A stretch of 64,000 nt of DNA from Aliirhizobium wenxiniae. Lineage in GTDB: Bacteria > Pseudomonadota > Alphaproteobacteria > Rhizobiales > Rhizobiaceae. Each line of letters opens with the position of its first letter. Position 1 is the stretch's first letter. Shown here one piece after another: positions 43,135 through 51,224 of the stretch. Made by a program: the position numbers and the translations under genes. Under the pieces are notes generated by a model. That model worked only from the letters and a program-made list of their open reading frames with translations. It was not told the DNA's origin and made no database searches. The stretch spans positions 59,855 through 123,854 of the forward strand of contig NZ_JAEUAN010000020.1 of assembly GCF_019511445.1 (NCBI RefSeq). Direction: 5' to 3'.

Positions 43135-44142
43135 TCAGGCGAACATGGCGTCGGTCACCCTTACATCGCCGACATGGATCCCGTTCCAGTTCTTCATCTG
43201 GCGGTTGGCCATTTCCATCAGTTTCGTCTGCGTCTCGCCACCCTTTTCGAAGTAACGGGAAATCAGCGCATAGATCATCGCTTCGGCGGCGCGGGTCGTC
43301 CCGTCTTCGCATTTGACCGCCATGGCGAGGCCTTGTTCGGGAAGGGCTGCAACGAAGACGCCTTCGGCACCGGTTTTTGCAAAGATCTTGCCTGGCGCGA
43401 CTTCCATCAGTTTCGTGCAGGCGCGGCCGGTACCGGCAACATAGAAGGGTTCGGCCATGCAGGCGTCGATCAGGCGGCGGGACGCTTTTGCGCGCGATGC
43501 GGCAAGCCCTTCGCCGGTCAGCATTTTTGCAAACCCGTGCGCCAGTCCCTTGAGCGGAACGGCATAGGTCGGGATCGAGCAGCCATCGGTGCCGCAATTG
43601 TCCGCGCCAAGCACTGCGCCCGTCAGGCTCTGCATGACGTCGCGGATTTCTCGCTGCAGCGGGTGGTCATAACCGACATAGTTTTCGACCGGCGCGCCGG
43701 AATGGACACAGGTGCAGACGAAGCCTGAATGCTTGCCGGAGCAGTTGTTATGCAGGGCCGTCGGCTTGTCGATGGTGCGTGCCTGATGAATGAGGGTCGC
43801 CTGATCGGATGACCAGTGCGCGCCGCATTCGAGCGAAGAGACGTCGCGGCCGGCCTTTGCCAGCATGGACGCCGCCATCTCGACATGGCGATCCTCGCCC
43901 GAATGCGAGGCGCAGGCAAAGGCGAGTTCGGCATTGCCGAAACCATAGGCATCCGCCGCGCCGCTCTCGACCAGCGGCAGCGCCTGCATGGCCTTGCAGG
44001 AAGAGCGCGGAAAAACACCAGCTTCCGCATCACCGAAGGAAAACAAGACCTTGCCGCTTCCATCAACGACCACACCCAATCCCCTGTGGCGGCTTTCGAC
44101 CGACGAGCCGCGGGTCACTTCGACGGTAACGGGATTTTGCAT
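43135..44142 (-). CDS. L-asparaginase, rhizobial class 3 type
   Basis: A 335-residue asparaginase of the Rhizobium etli type (serine-hydrolase-like fold, unrelated to E. coli AnsA/AnsB). The Ser-x-x-Lys pair is visible in FPRSSCKAMQ (Ser47, Lys50) and the metal/Cys motif in NNCSGKHSGF (Cys133). It hydrolyses asparagine to aspartate and ammonia in the cytosol, allowing growth on asparagine. AGGA precedes the ATG. No transporter or aspartase gene is adjacent, unlike the R. etli ans operon, so it stands alone here. Confidence 0.92.
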   Translation of the reverse strand: MQNPVTVEVTRGSSVESRHRGLGVVVDGSGKVLFSFGDAEAGVFPRSSCKAMQALPLVESGAADAYGFGNAELAFACASHSGEDRHVEMAASMLAKAGRDVSSLECGAHWSSDQATLIHQARTIDKPTALHNNCSGKHSGFVCTCVHSGAPVENYVGYDHPLQREIRDVMQSLTGAVLGADNCGTDGCSIPTYAVPLKGLAHGFAKMLTGEGLAASRAKASRRLIDACMAEPFYVAGTGRACTKLMEVAPGKIFAKTGAEGVFVAALPEQGLAMAVKCEDGTTRAAEAMIYALISRYFEKGGETQTKLMEMANRQMKNWNGIHVGDVRVTDAMFA

Positions 44143-44232
44143 GGTCAGTCCTGATTTTGCTGGATTCTATTGCGATCGAAACAGGTGGCGGCGTCATAGC
44201 TGGTTCGCGGAAGACTTGCACGGGAAATGCTA

Positions 44233-44970
44233 ATGAAATCGGTAAAACGTCTGCTGGTCGTCATCTTCATCGTCTACCTGCTGCCGACCTTCGCATCTGC
44301 AGGTCTCTGGGCAATGAAGGACCATCCTGCCGGATGGAGTGCGGCGCGCTGGACATCGGCCGGAATTCTGCCCAAGCCTGAAGCGAGCAACGATGCGGCG
44401 ATCTATATCTTTTCCGCCATGACTGGCGGGCTGAAGGGTGCCGTTGCCAGCCATGCCTGGATCGTCACCAAGGAAAAGGGAGCCTCGACCTATACCCGTT
44501 ACGACAAGGTGGGCTGGGGATCACCGATCCGGCGCAATCACCGGGCGCCGGATGCCTACTGGTATTCGAATGAACCGCAGCTGGTCGCGACTGTCACGGG
44601 CGCGAAGGCGGAGTTGCTGATCCCGAAGATAGAAGGGGCGATTGCCGCCTACCCTTACGCCGAACCCGGCGGCTATACGATCTGGCCCGGCCCCAACTCC
44701 AACACGTTCGTCGCCTATGTCCTGCGCACCGTGCCGGAGATCGGGGCCGTTTTGCCGCCCCATGCGGTGGGGCGCGATTATCTGCCGAACGGTGAATTCG
44801 TCCATCTCGATGAAGACCGGCGCGACCTGCATGTAACGCTGAGGGGATTGGCCGGTTTCTCGGTCGGCGCGCGAAGCGGTCTGGAGGTGCATTTCCTCGG
44901 GCTTGTCGCCGGGTTAGACCTTTCCCGGCCCGGCATCAAGATACCCGCGCTCGGGCGTATCGGCATCTGA
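44233..44970 (+). CDS. DUF3750 membrane-anchored protein
   Basis: A 245-residue protein with one N-terminal membrane anchor or signal (LLVVIFIVYLLPTFASAG) and a periplasmic DUF3750 domain: AAIYIFSAMTGGLKGAVASHAWIVTKE, then DKVGWGSPIRRN and YTIWPGPNSNTFVAYVLRTVPE. The conserved His in SHAWIV and the Cys-less NSNTF motif recall papain-like (NlpC-type) folds, but the activity is unknown. I prefer the ATG at 44233 to the one at 44227 because of the spacing to GGGAAA. A bidirectional terminator follows. Confidence 0.8.
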   Translation: MKSVKRLLVVIFIVYLLPTFASAGLWAMKDHPAGWSAARWTSAGILPKPEASNDAAIYIFSAMTGGLKGAVASHAWIVTKEKGASTYTRYDKVGWGSPIRRNHRAPDAYWYSNEPQLVATVTGAKAELLIPKIEGAIAAYPYAEPGGYTIWPGPNSNTFVAYVLRTVPEIGAVLPPHAVGRDYLPNGEFVHLDEDRRDLHVTLRGLAGFSVGARSGLEVHFLGLVAGLDLSRPGIKIPALGRIGI

Positions 44971-44994
44971 TCCAGCAGACAGTTTCTCAAAAGC

Positions 44995-45022
44995 AAAACG
45001 CCCGCGTCATGGCGGGCGTTTT
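44995..45022. terminator. Bidirectional terminator
   Basis: An 11-bp perfect stem AAAACGCCCGC with GCGGGCGTTTT, six-base loop, between the DUF3750 gene and the DUF1127 gene. Confidence 0.9.
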
Positions 45023-45047
45023 CATCAGAAGTGTGCCTATTTTTCGA

Positions 45048-45194
45048 TCAGAGACCGTGGGCGGTCCGAGCGAAGCTGCGGATCTCGTATTGGGTGATCC
45101 CGAGATCGGCCAGTTCGCGCGTCGTCATCCGCTCCAGTTCGGCAACCGTCCGACGGTAATTGCGCCAATTGGTCAAAGTGCGTTTCACGTTCAT
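45048..45194 (-). CDS. DUF1127 mini-protein
   Basis: A 48-residue DUF1127 protein (YjiS-like): MNVKRTLTNWRNYRRTVAEL, then LADLGITQYEIRSFA. Short DUF1127 proteins in Agrobacterium have been linked to phosphate and carbon metabolism and to RNA turnover. The ATG at 45194 follows AAAGGGGGA; the frame stays open upstream to 45296, but that part does not look like the family. The 3' terminator is shared with DUF3750. Between this gene and 45458 I see no further coding feature. Confidence 0.85.
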   Translation of the reverse strand: MNVKRTLTNWRNYRRTVAELERMTTRELADLGITQYEIRSFARTAHGL

Positions 45195-45458
45195 GATGGT
45201 CCCCCTTTCCTGGGTTTTCGAAGCGGCGGCCGGTTGGTGGCGCCCTCTTGCTTCGATGCGTCTGTTATACGCGCGAAGACCGTCTTGAAGTAGCACTCGA
45301 TTAGCAGCACACCCTTGCCAAATGAGCAGGGATTTTTGTGATCTCGGTCAAAGCAACCGCGTTAAAAATAGGCATCTTCGGCAGGTCCTAGCCGAAAAAA
45401 CATGCAGGCATGTCACGCAGAGTCATTGTCGGCGTAGTGCTCGTTTCTGCCTATTGCA

Positions 45459-45490
45459 GAAAAAGGAAAAGGGCCGCCAAGGCGACCCTT
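45459..45490 (-). terminator. Terminator of a small-protein transcript
   Basis: On the minus strand AAGGGTCGCC pairs with GGCGGCCCTT (one G-T pair) and is followed by TTCCTTTTT. The only upstream frame it can serve is the 24-codon one. Confidence 0.65.
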
Positions 45491-45554
45491 CCATGAAATC
45501 TGGTCCGTTCAACGAACCCGGCCCGTCTCGCGACAGTCCGAAGGAAGATGCAGT

Positions 45555-45629
45555 TCAGGCCGAGGGCTGCCCCGTCAAGACCGCCACCTTTCCATTGCCC
45601 GTTACGCAGACCGAAATCTCATTAGACAT
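45555..45629 (-). CDS. Candidate 24-residue small protein
   Basis: A 24-codon frame beginning MSNEISVCVTGNGKV and ending QPSA. AAGGAAGG lies seven bases before the ATG, a better ribosome-binding site than most genes here have, and a terminator closes the transcript 65 bases after the stop. It is hydrophilic with one Cys and no membrane segment. I know no family. It could be a true small protein or the coding part of a dual-function RNA. The overlapping plus-strand frame (45322-45666) has no such support. Confidence 0.45.
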   Translation of the reverse strand: MSNEISVCVTGNGKVAVLTGQPSA

Positions 45630-45802
45630 TGGATCACCTTCCTTTCACTACGTTGACGATGACTAGAAGGTAGGTGTCATACGCATGTCTTGCAAGGCAA
45701 GTTATGTTACGCGCCGCGAATATATGTGCTTTGGAAAAGCGCCCGCCTGTGCTTAACATTCGCGAGCCGGAGCAAGGATGTGATTCCTCGAAGGCCCATT
45801 CC

Positions 45803-46804
45803 CTAGCCGATCCTCAGCACGATCTTGCCGATATGGCTGCTGGTTTCCATCAGCCGGTGAGCCTCGGCGACCTGATCGAAATCCAGCACGGAATGGATCA
45901 CCGGCGCGATTTCACCCTTTTCCAGAAGCGGCCAGACTTCGGTGACGAGATCGTCGCGGATGGCGCGCTTTTCGTCGGCGGTGCGTGGGCGCATGGTCGA
46001 ACCGGTCACCGTCAGGCGCTTGACCATGATCGGCGTCAGATTGACGGTCTCAGCTTTTGCTCCGCCCAGAAACGCGATGATCGACAGGCAGCCGTCCTTG
46101 GCGAGCACCGCGAGGTTCTTTTCGAAATAGGCGGCCCCGATCATGTCGAGCACGACATCGACGCCCTGCCCTTCAGTTTCCGCCTTGATGACCTCGGCAA
46201 AATCCTCCGACTTGTAATTGATCGCTCTCGTCGCGCCGAGCTTTTCGCAGGCGTCGCACTTTTCCTTCGATCCGGCCGTCGCATAGACCTTTGCGCCAAA
46301 GGCCTTGGCGAGCTGGATCGCCGTCGTGCCGATGCCGCTCGAGCCGCCATGGATCAGAACGCTCTCGCCCTCCGTCAGGCCCGCCATCTGGAAAAGGTTG
46401 GCCCAGACGGTGAAGAAGGTTTCCGGCACGGCTGCCGCCTTGAGCGCATCATAGCCCCTTGGCCATGGCAGCACTTGTCCGGCCGGCACTGCGCAATATT
46501 CGGCATAACCGCCGCCATTCGCCAGTGCACAGACCTTGTCGCCGATCGCATAGTCCGAAACGCCTTCGCCGAGGGCAACCACTTCGCCGGCGATCTCCAG
46601 GCCGAGGATCGGGCTTGCATCCTTGGGGGCCGGGTAATTGCCCTGACGCTGCGCAACATCCGGGCGATTGACGCCCGCCGCCTCAACCTTCACCAGAATT
46701 TCGCCGGGACGCGGGCTTGGGAGCGGCCCCTGGGCCACCACCATTACATCCGGGGAACCGAAAGACGGCAGATCGATGAAACGCATCTCATTTGGAAGCG
46801 GCAT
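45803..46804 (-). CDS. NAD(P)H quinone oxidoreductase, PIG3/Qor type
   Basis: A 333-residue zinc-free medium-chain reductase of the PIG3/quinone-oxidoreductase group. The GroES-like domain has AAGVNRPDVAQRQG; the Rossmann domain has LIHGGSSGIGTTAIQLAKAFGA and later LDMIGAAYFEKNL. It transfers electrons from NADPH to quinones or other enones in the cytosol. AGGAGA before ATG 46804 supports this start over the internal ATG at 46786. It appears as a single gene. Confidence 0.92.
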   Translation of the reverse strand: MPLPNEMRFIDLPSFGSPDVMVVAQGPLPSPRPGEILVKVEAAGVNRPDVAQRQGNYPAPKDASPILGLEIAGEVVALGEGVSDYAIGDKVCALANGGGYAEYCAVPAGQVLPWPRGYDALKAAAVPETFFTVWANLFQMAGLTEGESVLIHGGSSGIGTTAIQLAKAFGAKVYATAGSKEKCDACEKLGATRAINYKSEDFAEVIKAETEGQGVDVVLDMIGAAYFEKNLAVLAKDGCLSIIAFLGGAKAETVNLTPIMVKRLTVTGSTMRPRTADEKRAIRDDLVTEVWPLLEKGEIAPVIHSVLDFDQVAEAHRLMETSSHIGKIVLRIG

Positions 46805-46863
46805 AGAAGTCTCCTGTCAGCATGAGAGCACTGACTTAGGACACGCCCCCGGGCTTAGAAAGG

Positions 46864-46884
46864 GACCGGTGGCTGCGGCCGGTC
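46864..46884 (-). terminator. Hairpin overlapping the end of the EAL-GGDEF gene
   Basis: GACCGG with CCGGTC (loop of nine bases) overlaps the stop codon, followed by CCTTTCT on the minus strand. A weak terminator. Confidence 0.4.
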
Positions 46885-48688
46885 ACTTTGTCTCACCGAA
46901 GGCGGAGAAGACGAGGCCGCCTTCGCTCTCCTTGGCACTTGCCTTGACCGCGGCAATCTCGACGCTGATGCGGCCGATATCGTCGAGAAGCAAACCCTTC
47001 GGCAGTTCAAGAACGCCGATCGAGCAGCGCAACAGCGGAAAATCCCGTTCGCGACCCGACCTGTCATGGCCGCGGATTCTGCCGGAAGCACGTTCCTCTT
47101 CGGAATAAAGCTCGATGACGTCGCCGTGGAAATCCGACAGCAGGCGCTCGAGGATTTCGTCCAGTTCGCCGCGTGTCCAGTCGCGAATGCCGATGAAGAA
47201 GTCGTCGCCGCCGATATGGCCGAGGAAATCGCCCTCAGAGAAGAAGTAGCGTTTCATCAGCGCCGCAAACAGCGAGATCGCGTGGTCACCCTTCTGGAAC
47301 CCGTAATGATCGTTGAAGGGCTTGAAATTGTCGAAGTCGCAATAGCAGAAGAAACGGCTTTCCTCGTCGTCGCGCCCGGCTTCCTGCATGAAATCACGCA
47401 CCGCACGGTTGCCCGGCAGGCTGGTCAGCGGGTTCTGGTCCTGGGCGATTTTCAGCTGTTTTTCGTTGACCACCTTGATGAGTGCGGCGGCCGAAACAAC
47501 GCCGGCATAACGCATGTTCTCCGTCAGGATGACGCAGGCGCTGTTTTCCATATTGGCAAACAGGCTCATCAGCTCTTCCGCCTCGGCATCCAGCCCGATG
47601 ATCGGCGCCGGCTCGACGAAATGGGCGATCGAGCGCTCATAGAGCTTGTTCTTCAACAGATCGCGGCCGAAGGGCTGATAGATGAATTCCTTTAGATGGT
47701 ATTCGCTGATGACACCGCGCGGCTCGCCATTGGCGTTCAGGACCGGAAAAAAGGCCTGGCGCGGATTGCGGCGAAACAGTTCGAACACGCTATCGATCGC
47801 ATCGCTTTCAAAAACCGTCGGCAGTTTCTCGATCTGCTTGCGGATGAGGATCTCGTCGAGCGACTGGCTGGAGCGGCGCGTACGACCGATATCGGCAAGG
47901 TGCGGAAAGGCCGGCTGCAATTCGGTCAGGAAGGTCGTCGGCCTTGCGATGAAATAGCCCTGAACGAGGTCGACGCCATATTCGCGGCAGGCCAGGAACT
48001 CGGCTTCGGTCTCGATGCCCTCGGCAATGACCCGAATGCCGAGCGTGTGGGCAATGTTGACGATGTTCTTGACCAGATGACGCTTGCGCGGATTGCTGTC
48101 GATCTCCGAGACGAAGTGTCGATCGATCTTCAGATAATCGACCGGGAAATCGCAAAGCAGCTTCATCTCGCCGTGGCCGACGCCGAAATCGTCGATGGCG
48201 AGCTTGAAGCCGGCCTTGCGCATATCCGCAACCAGATCGGCAAATTCCGGCACGCTGGTATTGTCGAAACGTTCGGAAAACTCGAAACAGACAGAAGACG
48301 GCGCAATGCCAGAGGCGCGCAGGTGATGCAGCACCTTTTCCAGGAACTCGTGGCCCTGACGGATCAAGCGGACATCAAGGTTGAGGAAAAGCGTCGTCGA
48401 GGAATATTCGGGAAGCGTCGCGAACTTGGCAAGCGCCCGACCGGACATCATCTGTTCCAGCGCCAGAAGCTGTCCCGTCTGATGGGCCTCATCGAGAAGC
48501 GCCGGCGGAGAGGTAAAGCCGATCCTTTCCTGGCCGCGCAGAAGCGACTCGTAACCGAAGACCGAACCGGTGGCGACCTCGACAATCGGCTGGAAGGCGT
48601 TTTCCAGCACCAGTTTTCCAAGCGTGACAAGCTGGTCGCCTGCATATCGCCGGATAGCACCCGGTTCGAGAACAGCCGCAGACGACAT
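46883..48688 (-). CDS. EAL-CBS-GGDEF cyclic-di-GMP protein
   Basis: A 601-residue protein with an N-terminal EAL phosphodiesterase domain (about residues 20-255), two CBS repeats (about 285-410) and a C-terminal GGDEF-like domain (about 425-590). EAL residues appear intact: YESLLRG, FLNLD, FEFSER, DDFGVG, LKID, AEGIET, VQGYF. The GGDEF motif reads GGDDF, which may weaken cyclase activity. It is therefore probably a c-di-GMP hydrolase tuned by nucleotide binding to the CBS pair. ATG 48688 has GGAG eight bases before it; the ATG two codons earlier is too close. Confidence 0.9.
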   Translation of the reverse strand: MSSAAVLEPGAIRRYAGDQLVTLGKLVLENAFQPIVEVATGSVFGYESLLRGQERIGFTSPPALLDEAHQTGQLLALEQMMSGRALAKFATLPEYSSTTLFLNLDVRLIRQGHEFLEKVLHHLRASGIAPSSVCFEFSERFDNTSVPEFADLVADMRKAGFKLAIDDFGVGHGEMKLLCDFPVDYLKIDRHFVSEIDSNPRKRHLVKNIVNIAHTLGIRVIAEGIETEAEFLACREYGVDLVQGYFIARPTTFLTELQPAFPHLADIGRTRRSSQSLDEILIRKQIEKLPTVFESDAIDSVFELFRRNPRQAFFPVLNANGEPRGVISEYHLKEFIYQPFGRDLLKNKLYERSIAHFVEPAPIIGLDAEAEELMSLFANMENSACVILTENMRYAGVVSAAALIKVVNEKQLKIAQDQNPLTSLPGNRAVRDFMQEAGRDDEESRFFCYCDFDNFKPFNDHYGFQKGDHAISLFAALMKRYFFSEGDFLGHIGGDDFFIGIRDWTRGELDEILERLLSDFHGDVIELYSEEERASGRIRGHDRSGRERDFPLLRCSIGVLELPKGLLLDDIGRISVEIAAVKASAKESEGGLVFSAFGETK

Positions 48689-48921
48689 ACGCATTACTCC
48701 ACTGCACCAGCGATATTTAAAGAGGCTCAATCCAAGCCTTCAATGACGTTGCGCAGGTTGCCGTGCGACCCGTCAACAATCCGTTGCTCCTCTATGAAAA
48801 TCGCATGAAGGTTTTGTGACGGACTTTCTGTATTTGCTTAAAATTCAATGAATTACGGGGGCGAAAACGGGCTTCTCCCGGTGCCGTGAAGCGCTAGCTT
48901 GCTGCCCCGCGACGAAATGTT

Positions 48922-49230
48922 TCAGGCAACCTCACTCAACGGACGGGCGCGCTCGATACGCTCCAATTCCTTCGGGTCATGCATGGCTGCCCAGAGATCG
49001 CTGCGGCGCTGGATATTAAGCCAGAAATCCGGGCTGTTGCCGAACACTCTCGCCAGGATCAGCGCTGTCGGCACGGTTATCGTGCGGCGATCATTGCAGA
49101 GTTCGTTGACGTGTTTGCGCGGCACACCCATGGCCTCCGCCAAGGCTGCCTGCGTCAACCCCATGGGCTGCATGAATTCCTCGACGAGGATTTCGCCGAT
49201 CCCTATTGGCTTTCGCTTTGTCATCAACAT
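48922..49230 (-). CDS. higA: HigA-family antitoxin
   Basis: A 102-residue HigA/VapI antitoxin with an Xre-type helix-turn-helix: IGIGEILVEEFMQPMGLTQ, then ALAEAMGVPRKHVNELCNDRRTIT, and a C-terminal region FGNSPDFWLNIQRRSDLW that is diagnostic for HigA. It lies after the toxin gene, the HigBA order, separated by seven bases. ATG 49230 follows AGGTGC; a second ATG two codons later is also possible. Confidence 0.92.
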   Translation of the reverse strand: MLMTKRKPIGIGEILVEEFMQPMGLTQAALAEAMGVPRKHVNELCNDRRTITVPTALILARVFGNSPDFWLNIQRRSDLWAAMHDPKELERIERARPLSEVA

Positions 49231-49237
49231 GCTGCAC

Positions 49238-49534
49238 CTATCTGTAGCGATGGTCATTGAGGTAGATTTCCGCCGCCTCGCCCGCCGAACCGTCCCAACG
49301 GAAAAGCAGACGCCACTGCCTGTTCACTCTGATTGAGCAGTAACCTTCGAGAGAGCCACGCAATTTTTCGAAATGATTGCTGGGCGGAATGCGCAAGTCC
49401 TGATCCGTCCTTGCGTCATCGATCATCTGCAATTTGCGAAACAGGCGATCCTCGATATCCGCAGGAATCTTCTTGTTCCGGATGTCGGAAACGAAGAAGT
49501 CCTGAAGCCACGCATCCCGAAAGCTTACGATCAT
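49238..49534 (-). CDS. higB: HigB-family toxin
   Basis: A 98-residue HigB toxin of the RelE superfamily, a ribosome-dependent mRNA endonuclease in characterised cases. Landmarks are KKIPADIEDRLFRKLQMIDDA, LRIPPSNHFEKLRGSLEGYC and the end IRVNRQWRLLFRWD. It is the first gene of the higBA operon. The operon is divergent from betC, and its promoter must share the 156-base gap with the betC promoter, in the place where many relatives carry betI. Confidence 0.92.
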   Translation of the reverse strand: MIVSFRDAWLQDFFVSDIRNKKIPADIEDRLFRKLQMIDDARTDQDLRIPPSNHFEKLRGSLEGYCSIRVNRQWRLLFRWDGSAGEAAEIYLNDHRYR

Positions 49535-49690
49535 CCTCTACCCTCACAGCCCAATGTACCATCAGGTGTTACACCGAGCAAGCATCTACGCTTTTGGGAT
49601 AGCGCGGTTCGCAATCGACGCTTGATCAAAAACAAGATCGAAAATAACTCCTTACATTGCCATTCCCGCCTTCAGAGAGCCGTCACGATC

Positions 49691-51208
49691 ATGTCCCGCC
49701 CGAACATTCTCATCATCATGGTCGACCAATTGAACGGCACGCTGTTTCCCGATGGTCCGGCCGACTGGCTGCATGCGCCGAACCTGAAGGCGTTGGCCGC
49801 ACGCTCGGCGCGGTTCCAAAACAACTACACGTCCTCGCCGCTTTGCGCCCCCGCCCGCGCTTCCTTTATGGCCGGGCAGCTGCCGAGCCGCACGCAAGTC
49901 TATGACAATGCAGCCGAATATGTCTCTTCTATCCCGACCTATGCGCATCACCTGCGCCGTGCCGGTTATTACACGGCGCTTTCGGGAAAAATGCATTTCG
50001 TCGGACCGGACCAGCTGCACGGGTTCGAGGAGCGGCTGACGACCGATATCTACCCGGCCGATTTCGGCTGGACGCCGGATTACCGCAAGCCGGGGGAACG
50101 GATCGACTGGTGGTATCACAATATGGGATCGGTCACCGGCGCGGGCGTGGCCGAGATTTCCAACCAGATGGAATATGACGATGAGGTGGCGTTTCTGGCC
50201 AACCAGAAGCTCTATCATCTGGCGCGCGAGAACGACGATATCGCCCGTCGACCCTGGGCACTGACCGTCTCCTTCACCCATCCGCACGACCCCTATGTGG
50301 CGCGCAAAAAGTTCTGGGATCTCTACGAGGATTGCCAACATCTGCTGCCCGAAATCGGCATGCTGGAGAGCCAGGATCCGCATTCGCAGCGTATTCTCAA
50401 ATCCTGTGACTATGCGAGCTTTGCTATTACCGGCGAGAATGTGCGCCGTTCGCGGCAGGCCTATTTCGCCAATATTTCCTATATCGACGAAAAGGTCGGC
50501 GAGCTGATCGACACACTGACCCGCACCCGGATGCTCGACAATACGTTCATCCTGTTCTGCTCCGATCATGGCGACATGCTGGGCGAACGCGGGTTGTGGT
50601 TCAAGATGAACTTTTTCGAGGGTTCGGCGCGGGTGCCGCTGATGGTGGCGGGGCCGGGTATTACCCCTGCCCTGCACAAGGCTCCCGTTTCCAATCTCGA
50701 TGTGACGCCGACGCTTTGCGATCTCGCCGGGATCTCGATGGCCGAGATCGCGCCGTGGACGGATGGCGAGAGCCTGAAACCCGTCATCGGCGGAGGGGCA
50801 CGCACTTCCCCGGTGCTGATGGAATATGCCGCCGAAGCGTCTTATGCACCGCTGGTCTGCATCCGCGAGGGCAAGTGGAAATACATCCATTGCGAACTTG
50901 ATCCCGAGCAGCTTTTCGATCTCGATACCGATCCTAAGGAACTGGCGAACCTTGCCGATAACCCTGCTTATGCGGAGGTTCTGGAAGAATTTCGGGCCAA
51001 GCGGAATGCCAAATGGGACATGGCGGCATTCGACGCCGCCGTGCGCGAAAGCCAGGCCCGGCGATGGGTGGTGTATGAGGCGCTGCGCAACGGCGCCTAT
51101 TATCCCTGGGACCATCAACCCTTGCAAAGAGCTTCAGAGCGCTACATGCGCAACCACATGAACCTCGACAATCTGGAAGAGTCCAAACGCTATCCCCGTG
51201 GGGAGTGA
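49691..51208 (+). CDS. betC: Choline-sulfatase
   Basis: A 505-residue choline-O-sulfate sulfohydrolase that yields choline and sulfate in the cytosol. The sulfatase signature is SSPLCAPARASF; its Cys is converted to formylglycine. Further active-site motifs are NILIIMVDQLNG (metal Asp), SGKMHFVG and FCSDHGDMLGERGLW. The C-terminal LQRASERYMRNHMNLD is typical of BetC. The start ATG 49691 is chosen because homology begins there, although the frame is open to 49373 across higB. betB follows after 16 bases. Confidence 0.96.
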   Translation: MSRPNILIIMVDQLNGTLFPDGPADWLHAPNLKALAARSARFQNNYTSSPLCAPARASFMAGQLPSRTQVYDNAAEYVSSIPTYAHHLRRAGYYTALSGKMHFVGPDQLHGFEERLTTDIYPADFGWTPDYRKPGERIDWWYHNMGSVTGAGVAEISNQMEYDDEVAFLANQKLYHLARENDDIARRPWALTVSFTHPHDPYVARKKFWDLYEDCQHLLPEIGMLESQDPHSQRILKSCDYASFAITGENVRRSRQAYFANISYIDEKVGELIDTLTRTRMLDNTFILFCSDHGDMLGERGLWFKMNFFEGSARVPLMVAGPGITPALHKAPVSNLDVTPTLCDLAGISMAEIAPWTDGESLKPVIGGGARTSPVLMEYAAEASYAPLVCIREGKWKYIHCELDPEQLFDLDTDPKELANLADNPAYAEVLEEFRAKRNAKWDMAAFDAAVRESQARRWVVYEALRNGAYYPWDHQPLQRASERYMRNHMNLDNLEESKRYPRGE

Positions 51209-51224
51209 GGACGGAGACAAGAGA

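Noticed and set aside
45322..45666. 114-codon plus-strand frame
   Set aside because: No ribosome-binding site, odd composition, and it overlaps a better-supported minus-strand small gene with terminator.
49373..49690. Extension of betC across higB
   Set aside because: Antisense to higB; sulfatase homology begins at the ATG 49691.
49652..51127. 491-codon open frame antisense to betC
   Set aside because: Shadow of the sulfatase gene; low-complexity Arg/His/Gly composition and no family match.
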